Counted from the first letter of the stretch, positions 18,143 through 27,502 are shown. The stretch is 64,000 nt of DNA from Arenimonas sp. (GCA_019459145.1 JAIBEK010000062.1:1-64000), one strand, 5' to 3'. Program-made: numbers and translations. Notes: a model not told the origin generated them from the sequence alone.

Positions 18143-18572
18143 ACTCTTGTCCTCCCGAATGGGTCATCCGTGTTTCATTTGTCACGTCGCGGCAGGGTCA
18201 TGATTTGTGATCTTGGTCCATTTGAAGCCCGGCAGCTTTGACACTGGTCAAGTGCGCGACATGTGCAAGCCCATGCGGCCAGCACACATTAAGAAATTCA
18301 TATGCATCTAGGACGCGGCGCCGTCCTTGATATAAATCAATATCATGCATCGAAAATACACATTTCCCGGCCGTCATCCTGCCGATGCGCAAAGGTTCCT
18401 CGGATCAAGACAGGTGCCAGGAGATTTGCGGGTTCAAGGCGGGCTGGTCCCGGCCCCGCCGAAGCGACAACCGAAAACATCTCATTCTTCGCCCCATCTT
18501 TGTGGGCACGCATTGCGCGGGCCCGATCCGAGCCTTCCCTCGAGAGGGACTGCGGGATCCCGCTCGCGGAAG
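18143..18572. other. Intergenic region upstream of the sqr-like gene
   Basis: These 430 bases lie between the sqr-like start and the severed 3' end of the IS-interrupted membrane gene. They hold the FNR/FixK box at 18327-18340. The ORFs listed here are overlapping, Arg/Ser-rich and without ribosome sites, and I accept none of them. Confidence 0.5.
18327..18340. promoter_or_regulatory. Perfect FNR/FixK box
   Basis: TTGATATAAATCAA matches the FNR/FixK/Anr consensus TTGAT-N4-ATCAA exactly, with full dyad symmetry. It is centred about 191 bases upstream of the sqr-like start codon, which would place a class II promoter start near 18292. It suggests low-oxygen activation of the sqr-DUF5368 operon. 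Confidence 0.65.
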
Positions 18573-18610
18573 CTATTTCTGGCTGGTCAGCGTCAGATAC
18601 ATCAGCACTA

Positions 18611-19662
18611 GAGCGCGTCCGCTTTACTCGGGTTCATATCCGCACGATCTGAAGTAGTTGGCGCATTCTTGTGGTTCGAACAGCGTGACGATGCGGCCGA
18701 GGGTATTCCATAAGCCGTCGACCGTTCGCTCGGCTTTGGCGCGCAAGGCAGCCTTGAGTTTTGCGAACGCCTTCTCGATGGGGTTGAAGTCGGGACTGTA
18801 GGGAGGAAGGTACATCAACCGGCATCCAGCGCCTTCGATTGCGTGACGCACGCCTTCCGCTTTGTGTGCAGGCAGATTGTCCATGATGACGATGTCGCCC
18901 GGTGCCAAGGTTGGAATGAGAACCTGCTGGACGTAGGCCTGGAATGCTGCCCCGTTCATCGCACCGTCCAAGACCATGGGTGCTGTCATGCCGGATAGCC
19001 TGAGCGCACCGGTAAACGTCGTTGTCTTCCAATGGCCGTGCGGGACCGGGGAGCGGCATCGCTCTCCGCAAGGTGCCCGTCCGCGAAGTCGAGACATCTT
19101 GGTACTCAGGCCTGTTTCATCGATGAAGACGAGGCGCGCCGGGTCGAGGTCGAGCTGGCCGTCAAACCAGTCCTGGCGACGCTTCAGGAGATCGGGACGC
19201 TCCTGCTCCAATGCATGTGCGGTCTTTTTTTGAAAGTCCAGCCGCGCTTTCGCAGCCAGACGTCAAGTGCGCTGCGACCGATGGAAACGGCTCTTTCCTG
19301 ACGCAATCGCAGGACCATCTCGTTGAGCGTGATATCCTTTTCCTCTTCGATCATGCCGATGATGAAGTCCTCGTGTACATCCAGGCGTGAACCGCCCCGC
19401 CGACCCTGCCTCAAAGGCGTCAACCGACCAGCGCGCGCACTCGCAATCCAGGCGATGGCTGTCGAAATCCCAATCCCAAATCGGGCTGCCGCTGAACGCG
19501 CCGACATCCCATCCCGTGACGCAGCCAGTACGCGGCTACGCAGATCATCACTGAAAGCTCGGGTCATATTGCCTCCGACCAAATCAACAGTCGGGGCGAT
19601 GGAATCAGAATTCCGCAGCCAGGGGAATCCTCAATACGATTCCGCGTTCAATGGACGTGCTC
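18611..19662 (-). mobile_element. IS630-family insertion sequence (1052 bp)
   Basis: The element is bounded by TA on both sides (18609-18610 and 19663-19664), the target duplication of IS630/Tc1-mariner elements. The ends are inverted repeats: GAGCGCGTCC at the left and, read from the right, GAGCACGTCC, with weaker similarity further in. It encodes one DDE transposase in two overlapping frames. The size is typical of the family. It lies inside a small membrane protein gene. The near-perfect ends, clean duplication and full-length transposase frames suggest a recent insertion. Confidence 0.93.
18624..19567 (-). CDS. IS630-family transposase, two frames joined by likely -1 frameshift
   Basis: The first frame starts at the ATG at 19567 (GGAGG upstream) and holds the helix-turn-helix half (MTRAFSDDLRSRVLAASRDG, then RSAAARFGIGISTAIAW). 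It leads to TTC-AAA-AAA-A at 19225-19231 (T7 on the given strand). The catalytic half lies in the -1 frame and continues KTAHALEQERPDLLKRRQDW. It carries the DDE residues in VFIDETGLSTKM, IVIMDNLPAHK and PPYSPDFNPIEKAF. Slippage on the A7 run gives one 314-residue protein of normal IS630 length. No other lesion is seen, so it is probably active. The alternative reading is a simple inactivating frameshift. Confidence 0.88.
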
Positions 19663-20067
19663 TAGATAGACGACGGGCATGATGCCGAGGACGATAAAGG
19701 CCATGGGGGTCGAGATGCCACAATTCGTCGCCCGCATGAGATAACCGAGATAGATCACAGCCGCAAAGATCACGGCGATTCCGACATACCAGGGCAGAAG
19801 TCGATTGTGCTTGCTCATTTCGGTCATGGTGCGTCCCCTCTGAAGAATAGATGAAAACTCTATTGCCAACGCAGGCCGAGTGCAGACACTGTTTTCGTCA
19901 GCCGATATGGCACCGCTGCACTCTATGCCCTGCGTCGAAAACCTATTACCTTCCGCGGATCATACCGTCAGCATGGCGGAAGTAAAGTTCCGGCACGATC
20001 AGCAGCGAACCACCCGCCTGCTTTGGCGGCATCAGATGCGGATATCATTCACACACAAGGAAACCAG

Positions 20068-21216
20068 GTGACATTTCTCAGCCCCGTCCGGTTCCGTGTC
20101 GTCATCGCCGTCATGCTCGCGACCGCCTTCCTGCTGCTGCAATTCCTCCTCCCGGCGGACACACCATCCACGGCGCAGGGTGACCCGCAAGGAGCGCCGC
20201 TCCAGGTCTTCTTTCATCCGGAGTGCCCGCACTGCCATGACGCCATCGAATTCCTCAGGTCTCAGCAAACCGTCCGATACCAGTTGCATGACGTCTCGAC
20301 AGCGAGCGGCGAAAGGCTGCTGCTGGACTTTGCCGGTAAACACGGCATTGCCGAGGATCAGCTGGGCGTCCCCCTTTTCGTTTGCGGCTCGAACTACCTC
20401 ATCGGCTATGAAAGCGCCGAAACAACCGGGCGGGCGCTTTTGTCCTGCCGCGCCGGCAATCCTTCGGCGGAAGGACTGCCGGCCGATCCCTCACGGGTTC
20501 ATGTCCCCCTGATCGGAGAGATCGATCCTTCCCGCTATTCGCTTCTGGCGCTCACCGCGCTGATGGGCTTGTCCGACGGCTTCAATCCGTGCGCCATGTG
20601 GGTGCTGCTCTACCTGATTTCGCTGATCGCAGGCCTGCAGGATCGCCGCAAGATCTGGTGGCTCGTCGGCACCTTCGTCCTTTCGTCGGGCCTGCTCTAT
20701 TTCCTCTTCATGACGGCCTGGCTGAACACCTTCCTGTTCATCGGCTATACGAAGATCCTGACCGAACTCATTGCCCTCGTCGCCATCGGCTGCGGCGCGG
20801 ATCATCTCTATCAGCTTGCCGTCAGCCGTGGCGTGATCGTCTGCGAAGTCGGCGACGCCGCTCAGCGCCAGCGTACCCTCGAGCGCGCCCGCGCGCTGGT
20901 TGCCGCCCCGGTGGGCGTCGCGAGCCTGGTCATGATCGTCGGGCTGGCGCTGACGGTCAACGCCATCGAATTCGTCTGCTCGGCCGCCCTGCCCGCCATC
21001 TATACCCATATCCTCAGCCTGCTCGACCTGCCGGCCCTCCAGTATTATGGCTATATCGGGCTCTATGTGGCCTTCTTCATGCTGGACGATCTCATCATCT
21101 TCGGCCTCGCCGCCTTCGCCGTGCAGAAGGTGATCGACACACGCTACGCGGCCTTCAGCCGCGCCGTCGGCGGCGTGATGCTCATTGGCCTGGGAATCTG
21201 GATGCTTCTCCGTTGA
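20068..21216 (+). CDS. Thioredoxin-like domain fused to a CcdA/DsbD-type membrane domain
   Basis: A GTG start at 20068, with AAGGA upstream, gives 382 residues and puts a membrane anchor (VVIAVMLATAFLLLQFLL) near the N terminus; the track start at 20023 adds 15 residues ahead of it. A periplasmic thioredoxin/glutaredoxin-like domain follows with the active site FFHPECPHCHDAI (Cys53, Cys56). After about residue 150 come six or so hydrophobic helices with the paired CcdA/DsbD-like cysteine motifs DGFNPCAMWVLLYL and IEFVCSAALPAIYT. The layout suggests a protein that passes reducing power across the membrane to its own thioredoxin domain. DsbD has the opposite domain order (thioredoxin at the C terminus). 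Partner substrates are unknown. It is divergent from the IS-split membrane gene. Confidence 0.82.
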   Translation: MTFLSPVRFRVVIAVMLATAFLLLQFLLPADTPSTAQGDPQGAPLQVFFHPECPHCHDAIEFLRSQQTVRYQLHDVSTASGERLLLDFAGKHGIAEDQLGVPLFVCGSNYLIGYESAETTGRALLSCRAGNPSAEGLPADPSRVHVPLIGEIDPSRYSLLALTALMGLSDGFNPCAMWVLLYLISLIAGLQDRRKIWWLVGTFVLSSGLLYFLFMTAWLNTFLFIGYTKILTELIALVAIGCGADHLYQLAVSRGVIVCEVGDAAQRQRTLERARALVAAPVGVASLVMIVGLALTVNAIEFVCSAALPAIYTHILSLLDLPALQYYGYIGLYVAFFMLDDLIIFGLAAFAVQKVIDTRYAAFSRAVGGVMLIGLGIWMLLR

Positions 21217-21356
21217 GCGGCAGGCCCCAATTTTTCGACTGTCTCGCGGCAGGTCATTCGCTCCGCGCATGAACTCATTGACAAACGTCAGCATCCTTCG
21301 GCGCTGCAGCATACTATAAGCTGCCTCCCAGACGATCCATCTGCCGTTTTTTTGGG

Positions 21357-22766
21357 ATGCCCTCGATGACCAGGACCACTTTCGTTTCGAGTGACGAAAT
21401 CCGCTCGATGTTCTCCGCCGCCATGTCCGCCATGTACCGTACCGAGGTTCCCGCCTATGGCACGCTGATGGACCTGGTCGCCAAGGTGAACCAGGAGACG
21501 CTCAGCGCCGATCCGAAGCTGCGCGAGCGCCTCGAAGACACCGATTCGCTCGACCGCATCACCGAGGAGCGCCATGGCGCGATCCGTCTCGGCACGCCGG
21601 CCGAGCTTACCATGATGCGTCGCCTGTTCGCCGTCATGGGCATGTTCCCGGTCGGCTATTACGATCTGTCGACCGCCGGCGTGCCGGTTCATTCGACCGC
21701 GTTCCGCCCGGTCGGCGACGCCAGCCTGAAGAAGAACCCGTTCCGCGTCTTCACCTCGCTGCTGCGCCTCGACCTCATTGCCGACGAGACCCTGCGCGCC
21801 GAAGCCGAGGCAACCCTTGCCAGGCGGAGGATCTTCACCCCCGCCGCGATCGCACTCACCGAAAAGGCCGAACGCGACGGCGGCCTCGACCGCGCTGACG
21901 CGTCGCGCTTCGTCACCGAAGCGCTCGAAACCTTCCGCTGGCACGACAAGGCGCTGGTCAGCCCCGACATGTATGTCCGCCTGCATGCCGCCCACCGCCT
22001 GATCGCCGACGTTGTTTCCTTCAAGAGCCCGCACATCAACCACCTGACGCCGCGCACGCTCGACATCGATCTCGTCCAGACCCGCATGCCGGACTACGGT
22101 ATCGCGCCGAAGGCCGTCGTCGAAGGCCCGCCGACCCGCAAGTGCCCGATCCTGCTGCGCCAGACCTCGTTCAAGGCGCTGAACGAGCCTGTCCTGTTCG
22201 AGGACAAGGACGGCAGCTGGAAGGAGGGCTCGCACACCGCCCGCTTCGGCGAGATCGAACAGCGCGGCGTGGCGCTCACCCCCAAGGGCCGCGAGCTCTA
22301 CGACGAACTGCTCACCGCCTCGCGCCAAATGGTGCGCCCTGCCGCCGGCGGCTCGAACGCGAGCGAATATGACAAGGCGCTGGCGGAGGCCTTCATTCCC
22401 TTCCCCGACAGTTGGGAAGAGATCCGCGCGGAAGGTCTCGGCTATTTCGCCTATTCGCTGACCGAAAAGGGCCGCAAGTCCAAGGCCGACACGGATGCCA
22501 GCCTTGAGACCCTGATCGCCGACGGCCTCGTGCAGTTCGATCCGATCGTCTACGAGGACTTCCTGCCGGTCAGCGCCGCCGGCATCTTCCAGTCCAACCT
22601 CGGCGACGACGCAACGCAGGAATTCGTGGCAAGCCCCAACCAGCAGCGTTTCGAACTTGACCTCGGCGCCAAGGTGCTGAACGAATTCGAACACTATGCC
22701 GGCATCGAGCAGGCATCGATCGCCGATTGCCGTCAGATGCTGACGGCCGTTCAGGCAGCAGAGTAA
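21357..22766 (+). CDS. hglS: 2-oxoadipate dioxygenase/decarboxylase (HglS, DUF1338 family)
   Basis: A 469-residue protein of the DUF1338/YdcJ family, now known as HglS, a non-heme iron enzyme that turns 2-oxoadipate, O2 and water chemistry into D-2-hydroxyglutarate and CO2. Family metal-ligand regions are present: EERHGAIRLGTP (His73 with the substrate-binding Arg77), SPHINHLTPRTLDID, and FGEIEQRGVALTPKGRELYD carrying the glutamate. An alternative ATG lies three codons in, at 21366. It leads a three-gene operon: a D-2-hydroxyglutarate dehydrogenase-like gene starts 9 bases after its stop, then an aminotransferase. Together they would make the lower lysine/2-aminoadipate pathway. Confidence 0.88.
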   Translation: MPSMTRTTFVSSDEIRSMFSAAMSAMYRTEVPAYGTLMDLVAKVNQETLSADPKLRERLEDTDSLDRITEERHGAIRLGTPAELTMMRRLFAVMGMFPVGYYDLSTAGVPVHSTAFRPVGDASLKKNPFRVFTSLLRLDLIADETLRAEAEATLARRRIFTPAAIALTEKAERDGGLDRADASRFVTEALETFRWHDKALVSPDMYVRLHAAHRLIADVVSFKSPHINHLTPRTLDIDLVQTRMPDYGIAPKAVVEGPPTRKCPILLRQTSFKALNEPVLFEDKDGSWKEGSHTARFGEIEQRGVALTPKGRELYDELLTASRQMVRPAAGGSNASEYDKALAEAFIPFPDSWEEIRAEGLGYFAYSLTEKGRKSKADTDASLETLIADGLVQFDPIVYEDFLPVSAAGIFQSNLGDDATQEFVASPNQQRFELDLGAKVLNEFEHYAGIEQASIADCRQMLTAVQAAE

Positions 22767-22775
22767 GAAACGACG

Positions 22776-24197
22776 ATGATCGACCAGGCGCACATTCGGG
22801 CACTTAAGGATATCCTCGGCGACAAGGGCATCGTTGAGGAGTCCGGCGCCATGGTCGCCTATCAGACGGGCGCCCGCTATGACGAAGGTCTGGCGGGTCT
22901 CGTGCTGCGGCCGGCGACGACGGAGGAAGTCTCCGCCGCCGTCGCCTATTGCGTGCGAGAGGGACTTTCGATCGTTCCGCAATCGGGCAATACCGGCCTT
23001 GTCTCCGGCTCGACGCCGGATGCCTCGGGCGCTCAGGCAGTTCTCAGCCTCGACCGCATGACCCGCCGTTTCGATCTCGATCTCGACAACCGCTCGCTGC
23101 ATGTCGACGCCGGTTTCCGGCTGTCGGAGGTGAACCAGCGACTTGAGGCCCACGGCCTGTTCTTCCCGATCGACCTTGGCGCCGACCCGCGCCTTGGTGG
23201 CATGCTGTCGACCAATACCGGAGGCTCACGCTTCCTCAAATATGGCGACGTGCGCCGCAACACGCTCGGCATCAAAGTGGTGCTGGCCGATGAAGGGGGC
23301 ACGATCCTCGACCTCGCCTCGGACCTGCGCAAGAACAATACCGGTATCGACTGGAAGCAGGTCTTCATCGGCACGTCCGGCGCCTTCGGCATCATCACCG
23401 AGTGCGTCCTGAACCTCGAGGCCCTGCCGAAGCAGGTAGCCACCGCCTATCTGGTTCCCGCCAGCGGCGCCCATGTCATGCCGCTGCTGCGCGCCATGGA
23501 ACAGAAGCTCGGCGCCTATCTCTCGGCTTTCGAGGGCATGTCGAAAAACGCAGTCAAGGCCGCGCTCGATCACGTACAGTCGCTGCGCAACCCTTTCCAG
23601 GGCGGACAGGTTCCCGACTATGTCATCCTCTGCGAAATCTCCCGCACCTGGGAGCCGCGCGAGGGCGAACAGGGGCTGGATGCGGTGCTGGAAACCGTGC
23701 TTGCCGAGATCTGGGAAAGCGATGAGGCGCCGCTCGCCGACGCTTTCGTCGGCCCGGCGCACGAAATGTGGGCGCTGCGGCATGCGCTCTCCGAAGGCGT
23801 CAAGCATGCCGGCAAGCTGATCGCCTTCGATCTGTCCTTCCGCCGCGGCGACATCATGGCCTTTTGCGACCGGATGAAGGCCGAGATGCCGGCGTCCTTC
23901 CCGGAGGTGACGATCTGCGATTTCGGCCATATCGGCGACGGCGGCGTGCATTTCAATCTGGTGGTCCCGAAGGACAGCGCAGCCGCGACCGACAAGGCCT
24001 TCGAACAGCGTCTGCGCGACTGGGTATTTGAGATCGCCGTGCGTGGTTTCTCCGGCAGCTTCAGCGCCGAACATGCCATCGGCCGTAAGAACCAGGCCTA
24101 CTACGATCTCTATACCGGCGATACGATCAAGCAACTGGCAGTCGGCCTCAAGGCGATGACCTCGCCGGGTCCGCTCGGCACGGTCCGGTTCGGCTGA
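22776..24197 (+). CDS. FAD-binding oxidoreductase, probable D-2-hydroxyglutarate dehydrogenase
   Basis: A 473-residue flavoprotein of the FAD_binding_4/FAD-oxidase_C class (GlcD, D2HGDH, D-LDH relatives). The PCMH FAD domain shows IVPQSGNTGLVSGSTP and DPRLGGMLSTNTGGSRFLKYG. The C-terminal half carries the metal/substrate motifs CDFGHIGDGGVHFNLVVP and SGSFSAEHAIGRKN. Its ATG is 9 bases after the hglS stop, which strongly suggests the substrate is HglS's product, D-2-hydroxyglutarate, giving 2-oxoglutarate. Glycolate or D-lactate oxidation is possible by family alone. The protein should be cytoplasmic or membrane-associated, passing electrons to the respiratory chain. Confidence 0.85.
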   Translation: MIDQAHIRALKDILGDKGIVEESGAMVAYQTGARYDEGLAGLVLRPATTEEVSAAVAYCVREGLSIVPQSGNTGLVSGSTPDASGAQAVLSLDRMTRRFDLDLDNRSLHVDAGFRLSEVNQRLEAHGLFFPIDLGADPRLGGMLSTNTGGSRFLKYGDVRRNTLGIKVVLADEGGTILDLASDLRKNNTGIDWKQVFIGTSGAFGIITECVLNLEALPKQVATAYLVPASGAHVMPLLRAMEQKLGAYLSAFEGMSKNAVKAALDHVQSLRNPFQGGQVPDYVILCEISRTWEPREGEQGLDAVLETVLAEIWESDEAPLADAFVGPAHEMWALRHALSEGVKHAGKLIAFDLSFRRGDIMAFCDRMKAEMPASFPEVTICDFGHIGDGGVHFNLVVPKDSAAATDKAFEQRLRDWVFEIAVRGFSGSFSAEHAIGRKNQAYYDLYTGDTIKQLAVGLKAMTSPGPLGTVRFG

Positions 24198-24259
24198 GGC
24201 GAGAAGACAGAAAACGGCTCCCGCAGCGGAGAGCCTGGAGATAAACGGAGAGGACGGTC

Positions 24260-25492
24260 ATGAACATCAACAGCAAGCCCGACGACGTGGTTTTCCGGCC
24301 GGCGACGCGTATCTCGTCGATCGGCGTCTCCGAAATCCTGAAAATCGGCGCCAAGGCACAAGCGCTGAAGCGCGAGGGTCGGCCGGTCATCATCCTCGGC
24401 GCGGGCGAGCCGGACTTCGACACGCCCGATCACATCAAGGAAGCCGCCTGGAAAGCCATGCAGGCCGGTCAGACCAAATATACGGCGCTTGACGGCACGC
24501 CGGAACTGAAGGCCGCGATCCGCGACAAGTTCAGCCGCGAAAATGGCGTCGATTACGCGCTCGACGAGATCACGGTCGCCACCGGCGCCAAGCAGATCCT
24601 GTTCAACGCCATGATGGCGACGCTCGATCCGGGCGACGAAGTCATCATCCCGACGCCCTACTGGACCTCCTATTCCGACATCGTCCAGATCGCCGAGGCA
24701 AATCCGGTGCTGATCGCCTGCAATGCCGAGGCGGGCTTCCGCCTGCAGGCCGCCCAGCTCGAAGCCGCAATCACGCCGAAGACGCGCTGGGTCGTCCTCA
24801 ATTCGCCGTCCAACCCTTCCGGTGCTGGTTACCGCGCCGAGGACTATCGCCCGCTGCTCGACGTGCTGTTGAAGCATCCGCATATCTGGCTGCTGGTCGA
24901 CGACATGTACGAGCACATCGTCTATGACGGCTTCGAATTCGTCACGCCGGCCGCCCTTGAACCGCGCATGAAGAACCGAATCCTCACCGTCAACGGCGTC
25001 TCCAAGGCCTATGCCATGACCGGCTGGCGCATCGGCTATGCCGGCGGTCCGAAGGAGCTCATCAAGGCCATGGCCGTGGTGCAGAGCCAGGCAACCTCCT
25101 GCCCGTCGTCGATCAGCCAGGCCGCCTCGGTAGCGGCGCTGAACGGCCCACAGGACTTCCTCGTGGAACGCAAGGCGAGCTTCCAGCGCCGTCGCGATCT
25201 GGTCGTCTCCGGCCTCAACGCCATCGACGGCCTGGATTGCCGCGTACCTGAAGGCGCCTTCTACACGTTTTCGGGCTGCGCCGGCGTGCTGGGCAAGACG
25301 ACACCGTCCGGCAAGCGCCTCGAAACCGATACGGATTTCTGCGCCTATCTGCTGGAAGACGCCAATGTCGCCGTCGTGCCGGGATCGGCTTTCGGTCTGT
25401 CGCCCTTCTTCCGCATCTCCTATGCGAGCGCCGAATCCGAGTTGAAAGAGGCGCTCAGCCGCATCGCCGACGCCTGCGCCAAGCTAATTTAG
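24260..25492 (+). CDS. Class I/II PLP aminotransferase, possibly 2-aminoadipate-specific
   Basis: A 410-residue fold-type I aminotransferase. The opening resembles rhizobial aspartate/aromatic aminotransferases (FRPATRISSIGVSEI). The PLP lysine is Lys249 in NGVSKAYAMTGWRIGY. Other family marks are GAGEPDFDTP, PTPYWTSYSD, NSPSNPSGAGY and LLVDDMYEHIVYDG. AGAGGACGG precedes the ATG. It lies 62 bases after the D-2-hydroxyglutarate dehydrogenase-like gene and ahead of a strong terminator, so it is the last gene of the hglS operon. The context suggests conversion of 2-aminoadipate to 2-oxoadipate; sequence alone would say aspartate-type. Confidence 0.85.
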   Translation: MNINSKPDDVVFRPATRISSIGVSEILKIGAKAQALKREGRPVIILGAGEPDFDTPDHIKEAAWKAMQAGQTKYTALDGTPELKAAIRDKFSRENGVDYALDEITVATGAKQILFNAMMATLDPGDEVIIPTPYWTSYSDIVQIAEANPVLIACNAEAGFRLQAAQLEAAITPKTRWVVLNSPSNPSGAGYRAEDYRPLLDVLLKHPHIWLLVDDMYEHIVYDGFEFVTPAALEPRMKNRILTVNGVSKAYAMTGWRIGYAGGPKELIKAMAVVQSQATSCPSSISQAASVAALNGPQDFLVERKASFQRRRDLVVSGLNAIDGLDCRVPEGAFYTFSGCAGVLGKTTPSGKRLETDTDFCAYLLEDANVAVVPGSAFGLSPFFRISYASAESELKEALSRIADACAKLI

Positions 25493-25507
25493 GGCGCACA
25501 GCGTTCC

Positions 25508-25550
25508 GGTTCCGGCCGTCCTGAGGGGACGGTCGGAACCAATTTTTTTA
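25508..25550 (+). terminator. Rho-independent terminator of the hglS operon
   Basis: GGTTCCGGCCGTCC and GGGACGGTCGGAACC form a long stem with a short TGAG loop, followed by AATTTTTTTA. It lies between the aminotransferase stop and the convergent recQ stop. Confidence 0.85.
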
Positions 25551-25566
25551 GGCGGCGGTGAAGACG

Positions 25567-27426
25567 TCAGTCGCTATGGGCGCGAATGACCTCGAGGAAT
25601 GCCTCCCCGTAGCGCTCCAGCTTGGACTGGCCGACACCGGATATATCCAGCAGCGCCTCGCGATCCATCGGCCGCTCGCGGGCGAAGGCGACGAGTGTCG
25701 TATCGGGGAACACCACATAGGGCGGCACCGAAAGCTCCTTGGCGATCGCCATGCGGCGGGCGCGCAGCGCCTCGAACAGGGCCACATCGTCGCTGTGGAG
25801 CGAGGAGCGCGCCTCTGTCGATGCGGACGAAGCGCCCCTTGATTGTTTGCCCTTGGTCGGCCAATCCTTGCGGAACCGCACCTCCCGCTCGCGCTTGAAC
25901 ACGGCGCGCGCCTCCGGCTCCAGCCTCAGCGCACCGAAGGCCGTATGGTCGACGCTGACCAGGCCGGCCGCCAGCAACTGGCGATAGACCGATTGCCAGG
26001 TTTTCGACGGCAGATCCTTGCCCGCCCCGAACACCGGCATGTCGACATGGCCGAAGCGGATCGTTTTCTCGTTCTCCGTACCGGTCAGGACGTCGACCAG
26101 ATGGCCGGTGCCAAAACGCTCGCCGGTCCGGTAGATCGCCGCCAGCGCCTTGATCGCCGCCTCCGTGCCGTCCCAGGTTTCAACCGGCTTGACGCAAGTG
26201 TCGCAATTGCCGCAACCCCCCGCATGCGCCTCGCCGAAATGCGCAAGGATCGCTTGCCTGCGGCAACCGGGCGTCTCGCAGATCGCCAGCAGCGCATTGA
26301 GCTTGGCACGCTCGACCCGCTTGATTGCGTCCTCCGAGCCGCCTTCGTCGATCATCCGGCCGCGCTGGATGACGTCGGCCATGCCATAGGCCATCCACAC
26401 CTCGGAAGGCAGCCCGTCACGTCCGGCCCGGCCCGTCTCCTGGTAATAGGCCTCGACCGAGCCCGGCAGGTCGAGATGGGCTACATAGCGAACATTCGGC
26501 TTGTCGATGCCCATGCCGAAGGCGACGGTGGCGACCAGGCACAGGTCTTCCTCCTTGAGGAAGGCGTCCTGATTGGCGTCCCGCACATTGCGGTCCATAC
26601 CGGCATGATAGGCCAGCGCTCGCACGCCATGGGCATTCAGCCATTCGGCCGTGTCCTCGACCTTGGCGCGCGACAGGCAGTAGACGATGCCGCTCGACCC
26701 CTTGTGGCGCGACAGGAAGCGCAGGAGTTGCTGGCGCGGCTGGTCGCGCTCGACAATCTCATAGGCGATGTTCGGCCGGTCGAACGAAGTGGTGAAGACC
26801 TCGGCCGAGCGCAGCGCGAGCCGGTCGATAATGTCTTCGCGCGTGTGCGGATCGGCCGTAGCGGTGAGTGCGATCCGCGGCACGCCCGGATAGTCTTCAG
26901 CCAGTCGCCCGAGTTCGCGATATTCGGGGCGGAAATCGTGTCCCCACTGCGACACGCAATGCGCCTCGTCGATGGCAAAGAGAGCGATCCTCGCCTGAGC
27001 GACCATCTCCCTGAAGCCGGGCGTGACGATACGCTCCGGCGTGACATAGAGCAGGTCGAGGGAACCTTCGGCGATCGCCCGGCGCACCTCGACATACTCC
27101 TCGCGTGACAATGAGGAATTGAGCGCGGCCGCCCGCACGCCGAGCTGCTTCAGCGCCTCCACCTGGTCGCGCATCAACGCGATCAGCGGGGATACGACGA
27201 TGCCGACGCCTTCGCGGCAAAGCGCCGGGATCTGGAAGCACAGGGACTTGCCGGCCCCGGTCGGGAAAAGGACGACGGCGTCTCCGCCGGAGACGACCCG
27301 CTCGACCACTTCTGCCTGCCTGCCGCGAAAGGACGGATAGCCGTAGACCTGCTTCAGCACGTCAAGCGGGTTCCCCACGCCTTGCCTGTCGAAGAGGGGA
27401 TCGAAACTGCTTTTGGCCTGCGGCAT
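25567..27426 (-). CDS. recQ: RecQ-type ATP-dependent DNA helicase
   Basis: A 619-residue superfamily 2 helicase with full RecQ architecture. Walker A is LFPTGAGKS (53-61), followed by the DEAH box and RecQ aromatic loop [19 protein letters not shown], then motif [15 protein letters not shown]. The zinc-binding RQC subdomain has the cysteine set CETPGC...[11 protein letters not shown]-terminal HRDC domain follows ([20 protein letters not shown] through [16 protein letters not shown]). It unwinds DNA 3'-5' in recombination and fork repair. Transcribed leftward, 76 bases after a SorC-type regulator gene, probably as a separate unit. Confidence 0.96.
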   Translation of the reverse strand: MPQAKSSFDPLFDRQGVGNPLDVLKQVYGYPSFRGRQAEVVERVVSGGDAVVLFPTGAGKSLCFQIPALCREGVGIVVSPLIALMRDQVEALKQLGVRAAALNSSLSREEYVEVRRAIAEGSLDLLYVTPERIVTPGFREMVAQARIALFAIDEAHCVSQWGHDFRPEYRELGRLAEDYPGVPRIALTATADPHTREDIIDRLALRSAEVFTTSFDRPNIAYEIVERDQPRQQLLRFLSRHKGSSGIVYCLSRAKVEDTAEWLNAHGVRALAYHAGMDRNVRDANQDAFLKEEDLCLVATVAFGMGIDKPNVRYVAHLDLPGSVEAYYQETGRAGRDGLPSEVWMAYGMADVIQRGRMIDEGGSEDAIKRVERAKLNALLAICETPGCRRQAILAHFGEAHAGGCGNCDTCVKPVETWDGTEAAIKALAAIYRTGERFGTGHLVDVLTGTENEKTIRFGHVDMPVFGAGKDLPSKTWQSVYRQLLAAGLVSVDHTAFGALRLEPEARAVFKREREVRFRKDWPTKGKQSRGASSASTEARSSLHSDDVALFEALRARRMAIAKELSVPPYVVFPDTTLVAFARERPMDREALLDISGVGQSKLERYGEAFLEVIRAHSD

Positions 27427-27502
27427 GGAATCGCTCTCATGAAATGCGCCGCACTATGCCATAGCTGCCGCCCGGTCGCGAGTGCCGGGAAGTAACCACC
27501 CC

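Larger units (their letters stand above)
18573..19827 (-). pseudogene. 66-residue two-helix membrane protein gene split by an IS630 element
   Basis: Codons 1-55 run from the ATG at 19827 (AGGGG upstream) to CTA at 19663; codons 56-66 and the TAG run from 18608 to 18573 on the other side of the IS. Removing the IS and one copy of the TA duplication rejoins VVYL to VLMYLTLTSQK with no frame change. The rebuilt protein has two hydrophobic helices (about 11-30 and 42-62) around a short loop with one cysteine. I do not recognise the family. In its present state translation runs into the IS and ends after EHVH. It sits between the sqr-like operon and a divergent thioredoxin-DsbD gene, so a redox or respiratory role is possible but unproven. 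Confidence 0.85.

Noticed and set aside
18198-18657. Several short ORFs in the sqr-IS gap
   Set aside because: They overlap each other in different frames, lack ribosome sites and show no family motif.
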